Below, one piece after another: positions 58,973-64,000 of a DNA stretch of 64,000 nucleotides (position 1 is its first letter; each line of letters starts with the position of its first letter). The notes under the pieces were generated by a model, which was not told where the DNA came from, made no database searches, and saw only the letters and a program-made list of their open reading frames with translations. The stretch is from the NCBI GenBank assembly GCA_963402885.1, contig OY727100.1, positions 3,100,001 through 3,164,000 of the forward strand. The letters run 5' to 3'. Both the position numbers and the translations under genes were made by a program. The stretch comes from Antedon bifida (lineage: Eukaryota > Echinodermata > Crinoidea > Comatulida > Antedonidae).

Positions 58973-59220
58973 AATACAAGTGCAATAAAATAAAGAGAGA
59001 AAAAACTGGTGAGCGTGTCTATACCATTCACCATCGCCATTCCCGGTTATCCCCACTTTTGACCATTTTGGCGTTCCATATTATATCCATCACATTTAAA
59101 TACAAGTGCAAGAAAATAAAGAGAGAACAAATTGAGGAACGTGTCTATACCATTCACCATCGCCATTCCCGGTTATCCCCACTTTTGACCATATTGGCGT
59201 TCCATATTATATCCATAACA
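58973..59220. repeat. Two-copy tandem repeat, period 124 bp
   Basis: AAATACAAGTGCAATAAAATAAAGAGAG at 58973 recurs at 59097, and both copies run through GTCTATACCATTCACCATCG and CCGGTTATCCCCACTTTTGACC to ATATTATATCCAT. A few substitutions separate them. Confidence 0.85.
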
Positions 59221-60879
59221 TTTTTGTAAACGTTTACATTATGCTTTAAAACAGGCGTAATTTATACGTAAATTTAATATTGGTATCTTCATTATGCTTG
59301 GATGCAAAATTCCATAATAGTATTTACATAGTTAGAAGTAAACACTGCTTACGGTCGATAAAACCGAACAAGAAAACAGAAAAATAACAGAACTTGTTGT
59401 TTAAAGCAAGTCAATACGTCAAGGCAATTGATTAAACATGACGATCCTATCTGGCAGAAAGACGTTACAATTTCATTACAATACATTTAAGTCAAGTGTA
59501 CGTGGGCGGGATAGTGATAAACGCTTTTGCGTGGGGGGACGACATTGTCATGATATGGGTGATTATTAAACACATTTTACGCAATTAAATCCAAGATTGA
59601 TACGTATTAAAGGGGTATTCCAGGATATGCCTTATTTCTATAGTATAAAATCATTGACAACTTAACTAAAAAACGAATAGGTCTATACGGAGTCGCTCAT
59701 GATCGGTATAGGGCCTCCGGGGGCACGAACATGGTTCCTTCTTTTGGTGGTCACATTTATGTGCGCTTAACGACACATGGTAAAACCAAATATGTACATT
59801 AAAGTGATGTTAGAAAGAAAATACAGACTGAGAGAGAAATTGATTGAACATTTTAATTTTTTTTAAATACTGATTTTTATTCATTACAATTTGATTAATT
59901 TGATTTTTTTTAAAAATAAGATAAAGGAAAAACAAACAAATCACACTTTCAATAATTGTATGTCTTTTAATAAAGTTCACTCTTGGCGATTGATTTAGGC
60001 CTATTGATTGTTTTTGGGTTTTTTTTAAATCATAAAACATTAACAATTTTAAACCCGGAGTCTCCCTTTAAGATACATAACTAGGGCAATGTTTGAATAT
60101 GTGCGTATCTTGAAACAAATAGTACGTACATAAAAATTCCGATAATGTATTAATATAAGTATATATTTCTGTTGTATTAAAATGTAATTGAAATGAATTT
60201 TGTTGACCTTATGACACGGGAAACCTGTCAAAATATAATGCATTTTACACCTTTGGGCGAAAACCCTACAAGCTCTTCGTTTTCACATCCACTTTGATTG
60301 GATCATATTTTATCGATATTGGCGACACCAACACACTAGGCGACACATCTTTATCATTCTGTATTTATTTTTTTCATATCATGACAATGGATCAAATTAA
60401 AACCCGGTAATACCGATTCAGAAAACCATTTCCGATGTATTTTATATTTCTGAGTCGCTGGATATTGTTTATATTGATTCGGAAACAAGAATTATACCAT
60501 AATATACCACACGGAGCGCGCCTAAACTAACAAAGCGCGCGCATCAATTTTGATCAGGTAATCGCCTGCGATTCAAAGATGTATCTCAATAAATTAAATG
60601 TATTTATTCTGATTGATTTGGTATTAGTTTTAATGATATAGATTTATAATGTTAAAAAATGAATACATTAACCCTCCCATTTGAAGCCCAACATCAAATC
60701 AGTCAATAGATAATTGTCAACCAAGTCAGATGGTTTAATAAATTATTAATTATTATCTCATCGTAATGAGAGGAGGGGTGTAAACATTTAGTTATTAAAA
60801 TGACAATGTAAAATTCAGTATTACAATACAACTTTGCCGTTCACTGTTGTTATAGAGGAGACGCACGCACCCTTGCGGT

Positions 60880-61008
60880 TAAAGCTCTATCTACACTATC
60901 AAACTATTTTGACAAAAAAAGTGTGATTTTCTCAAATATGGTAGTGATATGACATCATCATGTCCATATATGGGCACATCAAAGTTTGATAGTGTAGACA
61001 GGGCTTTA
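60880..61008. mobile_element. MITE family A copy
   Basis: TAAAGCTCTATCTACACTATC at the left and AAAGTTTGATAGTGTAGACAGGGCTTTA at the right, with CAAATATGGTAGTGATATGAC inside. Confidence 0.85.
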
Positions 61009-62050
61009 CTCTGCTAATTTTGAAGAAACTGATGATGAAGATTATCGACAATGCACGACTAAAACGGATAGAATGTAAAAAATAAAAATTCACACTCGAC
61101 ATTTGGAGCCGTAAAATTATAACTTGAATATGTATCTATAAATAACATTCGAAAATTAAATAATCAAGACACTCGTTCACAAAAACTTCAAATCTTATGA
61201 GAGATGTCACAATTCATTTTCTATCTCAATTTTATTGACACACAAAGAGGGTATGACGTAAACCTCGATATACGCGCTCTGAGACGCGAAAACAAGTTTT
61301 AATTATTTTATTGACGTAATCAGTGATAATCAAAAGGCGAGAAACGTATCTTTCGGCGTTTTAAACGAACTGGTGCTTTGCCGAAGACGTATTTGTCATT
61401 ACCTTAAACAATCTACTAAAAATAGACACAAAATAAACGTTAGATAATCGAGAACATCACGGGAAATGTCAGATACGAGAATGTTTTAATGCTCTGTAAA
61501 TTCGCTGAAAAGAGCGCGCAATTATCACCCGCCCACACATCGTCTGCTGTCGGATTTTACCGCCTGCTATTGGGATCCCGTCGATGACTGGTAAGAAACT
61601 CAATACGAGTCGATTTCCTCTTCAATCTAAAAGATTACGTTGTGTGCAATAACCAAAATGTAACATTTAAAATATATAAGCTATAGAAAACACGTTTGTA
61701 GTGGCGTGCAACGCGACTCTACAGCTCACTATGTCGGTCGGATGGTCTGTCGGTCGGTTTGGTCGGTAAACACCAACTCAAATTTTAGCACGAGACTGCA
61801 GCCATATATGCATGGCCTTGTTAACATTACAAAACACATTATAAATAAACTAAAATTTAAAAAAGAAATCAATACAAAAATTAATTATTTATTAAGTTAA
61901 AAACCTATCAAGGATTAGGATGAAACTTTATCGTATCACAAACAAAGTAGAAGTGAACAACTAGACAACCAATTATTATCACAAGTTTAGATCTATTTCC
62001 GTTTATTCGGTTAATTCAATTTTAACGGACTGTCGGACAACACATTGTTT

Positions 62051-62201
62051 TGAGCTCTGTCTATACTAACAAACTAGTTCGACAAAAAAAAAGTGTGATG
62101 TACCAAAATATGGTAGTGCTATGACATCATCAAATCCATATATGGGCACATCACATATTTTTTTTGTCACATCAAGTTTTGTAAGTGTAGACAGAGCTTT
62201 A
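62051..62201. mobile_element. MITE family A copy
   Basis: TGAGCTCTGTCTATACTAAC at the left and TTTTGTAAGTGTAGACAGAGCTTTA at the right, with AAATATGGTAGTGCTATGAC inside. Confidence 0.85.
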
Positions 62202-62543
62202 TGCTATGAAAAAAGGTACACCTAAGAAACCAGTCCTCGCATCTCCTCGCATCTCCTCGAACTCTCCGATCCTCGTCGATTATTGCACGCAGCACTTTTC
62301 GCGCCGCTCCTATAGGCAGTTATATTCAAGAGGATAGAAAGCATTAGGAAACAGTTACCATGTGGTAGCTTATAATTTACTGCGGCTGAAAAATGGGTAT
62401 TTGGAAACTCGGACTGGGCACGCGCACACCCCAAAGAACGTCTGGGGTAAAAAAGTCTATGAAAACATTTGCTGATAAATGTTGAGATGCATGTAGACGG
62501 TAATTATCGGCGGCGTTTTTTGTAAGAAATATTTTTTGTTTAA

Positions 62544-63552
62544 GCTTGGTTCCCACTAGCAACGTAACGTAACGCAACCTACGCAACGTAAGAAGATGCC
62601 CTTCCGATAATTGTGTTTTCCCCCGCCCGTGAAATCAAATCTGCATGTTTGCAGCACTGTTGCGTCGTCGGTTCCCACTTGTGATTACGCAATACAGCAC
62701 TTGGCGTCAAAACGTCGCTAGTGGGAACCACGCTTAAAGCTTGGTTCCCACTAGCGACGAAACGTAACGCAACCTACGCAACGTAAGAAGATGCCCTTCC
62801 AATCATTGTGTTTGCCCCGCCTGCGTGAAATCAAATCTGCATGTTTGCAGCACTGTTACGTCGTCGGTTCCCACTTGTGATTACGCAATACAGCACTTGG
62901 CGTCAAAACGTCGCTAGTGGGAACCACGCTTAAAGCTTGGTTCCCACTAGCGACGAAACGTAACGCAACCTACGCAACGTAAGAAGATGCCCTTCCAATC
63001 ATTGTGTTTGCCCCGCCTGCGTGAAATCAAATCTGCATGTTTGCAGCACTGTTACGTCGTCGGTTCCCACTTGTGATTACGCAATACAGCACTTGGCGTC
63101 AAAACGTCGCTAGTGGGAACCACGCTTAAAGCTTGGTTCCCACTAGCGACGAAACGTAACGCAACCTACGCAACGTAAGAAGATGCCCTTCCAATCATTG
63201 TGTTTGCCCCGCCTGCGTGAAATCAAATCTGCATGTTTGCAGCACTGTTACGTCGTCGGTTCCCACTTTACGCAAGGTGTTGTATTACGCAATACAACAC
63301 CTTGCGTCGATACGTCGCTGCGTTACGTTGCGTCGCTAGTGGGAACCACGCTTAAAGCTTGGTTCCCACTAGCGACGCAACCTACGCAACGTAAGAAAAT
63401 GCCCTTCCGATATTTGTGTTTTCCCCCGCCTGCGTGAAATCAAATCTGCATGTTTGCAGCACTGTTGCCTCGTCGGTTCCCACTTGTGATTACGCAATAC
63501 AGCACCTTGCGTCGCTGCGCTACGTTGCGTTGCGTTCTAGTGGGAACCAAGC
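62544..63552. repeat. Tandem array of five TTAA-type MITEs (family B)
   Basis: Five family B elements head to tail: 62544-62733, 62738-62929, 62934-63125, 63130-63351 and 63356-63552. Single TTAA words lie between neighbours. The second, third and left part of the fourth are essentially identical at a 196-bp period, pointing to recent unequal exchange or replication slippage. The fourth is longer, with an added palindromic piece around GCAAGGTGTTGTATTACG. Ends are GCTTGGTTCCCACTAGCGACG and CGCTAGTGGGAACCACGC throughout. No transposase is present. Confidence 0.92.
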
Positions 63553-64000
63553 TTTAGTATGAGCATCGACGAGGAACTTTCAATATGCAACTTTCATATG
63601 CGCAAGTCACGCAGGTGTACCGGTACCGGTCTCCTTTGTCCCGAAGCTAGCAGACGATAATAACGAGCTTTGGTCACATGGGTAAACTATCAGGCAGCTT
63701 CAAATTGATTTCATTTATAATTTAGCCTCATTTTGTTCATTTAAACTACAGTACTTGGATTAACCTCAACACACCTACACTGTAAAAATAGTTAAATAGT
63801 TAAACATCTATTTTGTACCCACTTTTTTCACACATTTAGCCTTAAACATGTTTAGATATGAACATGTTTATGTTCTAAATACATTCTAAAAATGTAGTCT
63901 CCAACTCAACACATCAGTGACGAGTTTATTGTTAAACATGTGGAGCAACATAAAGACACGTTTAGGTTTTAAACGTGTTTAATTTGCCATGTGTGGCGCT
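63553..64000. other. Window end, no gene seen
   Basis: No coding exon is recognised. From about 63770 there are clustered, partly inverted words (TTAAACATGTTTAG, AACATGTTTATG, TTTTAAACGTGTTTAA) after ACACTGTAAAAATAG. This could be the beginning of another inverted-repeat element that continues past the window edge. Confidence 0.35.

Larger units (their letters stand above)
58141..62543. other. Gene-poor region
   Basis: No convincing exon was found on either strand. Short open frames (for example 58145-58360, 59810-60243, 61706-61900, 62222-62434) have no recognisable motif or splice context. Listed repeats are the 124-bp duplication (58973-59215) and two family A MITEs (60880-61008 and 62051-62201). 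CG-containing sequence at 60510-60560, 61255-61400 and 61500-61580 might be promoter or enhancer of a gene beyond the window, but nothing proves this. Confidence 0.45.

Noticed and set aside
59810..60243. Short open frames in the gene-poor right part
   Set aside because: AT-rich, without recognisable motifs, splice context or similarity I can name.
62544..63552. CRISPR-like regularly spaced repeats
   Set aside because: The repeats are 196-bp elements with terminal inverted repeats and TTAA junctions in a eukaryotic genome; there are no short direct repeats with unique spacers.

Overview
The window is AT-rich animal (eukaryotic) nuclear DNA: genes have GT-AG introns, tRNA-derived SINEs and LINE tails are present, and several MITE families recur. 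The many GGCCTAGGCCTA-type words, together with unduplicated orthologues of vertebrate genes, suggest a deuterostome invertebrate, most likely an echinoderm. This species-level guess is an inference and not secure.

Region 1 (1-35560) is a large tandem cluster. A unit of about 7.27 kb carries one minus-strand, ten-exon gene. Its 1292-aa product is laid out like a DDE/RNase-H-fold transposase with zinc-binding segments, and it resembles the animal 'DUF6729' proteins as I remember them. There are three complete copies (copy 1, 7267-14540; copy 2, 14541-21814; copy 3, 21815-29551) plus the 5' end of a fourth (copy 0, 1-975). Every copy has the same CRE/CCAAT-rich putative promoter. Directly upstream of the promoters of copies 0 and 3 lie arrays of a 195-bp foldback satellite (976-7266 and 29552-35560). 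Each satellite monomer is an imperfect hairpin that looks like a MITE. The first array is interrupted by a separate 1.64-kb transposon with perfect terminal inverted repeats.

Region 2 (36596-45533) holds two host genes arranged head to head. TBC1D20, an ER membrane Rab GAP, has nine exons on the minus strand. A Rab22/Rab31-like small GTPase has six exons on the plus strand. Their start codons are 726 bp apart. Their introns and flanks are dense in MITEs and SINE fragments. The Rab model is unusual because its Cys-Cys prenylation motif is followed by 11 more residues.

Region 3 (48915-56237) is a six-exon plus-strand gene for a 514-aa low-complexity protein whose C-terminal about 55 residues resemble human C16orf78. 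Its third intron contains a 43-bp minisatellite of about 2.5 kb with a LINE 3' end inserted in it.

Region 4 (56238-64000) has no recognisable host gene. It holds TTAA-flanked MITEs (five in tandem at 62544-63552), a hAT-like element carrying a piece of LINE ORF2, a 124-bp tandem duplication and two further MITE copies. All exon models come from reading splice sites and phase by eye. The three host genes and the three complete cluster genes are each continuous in frame.
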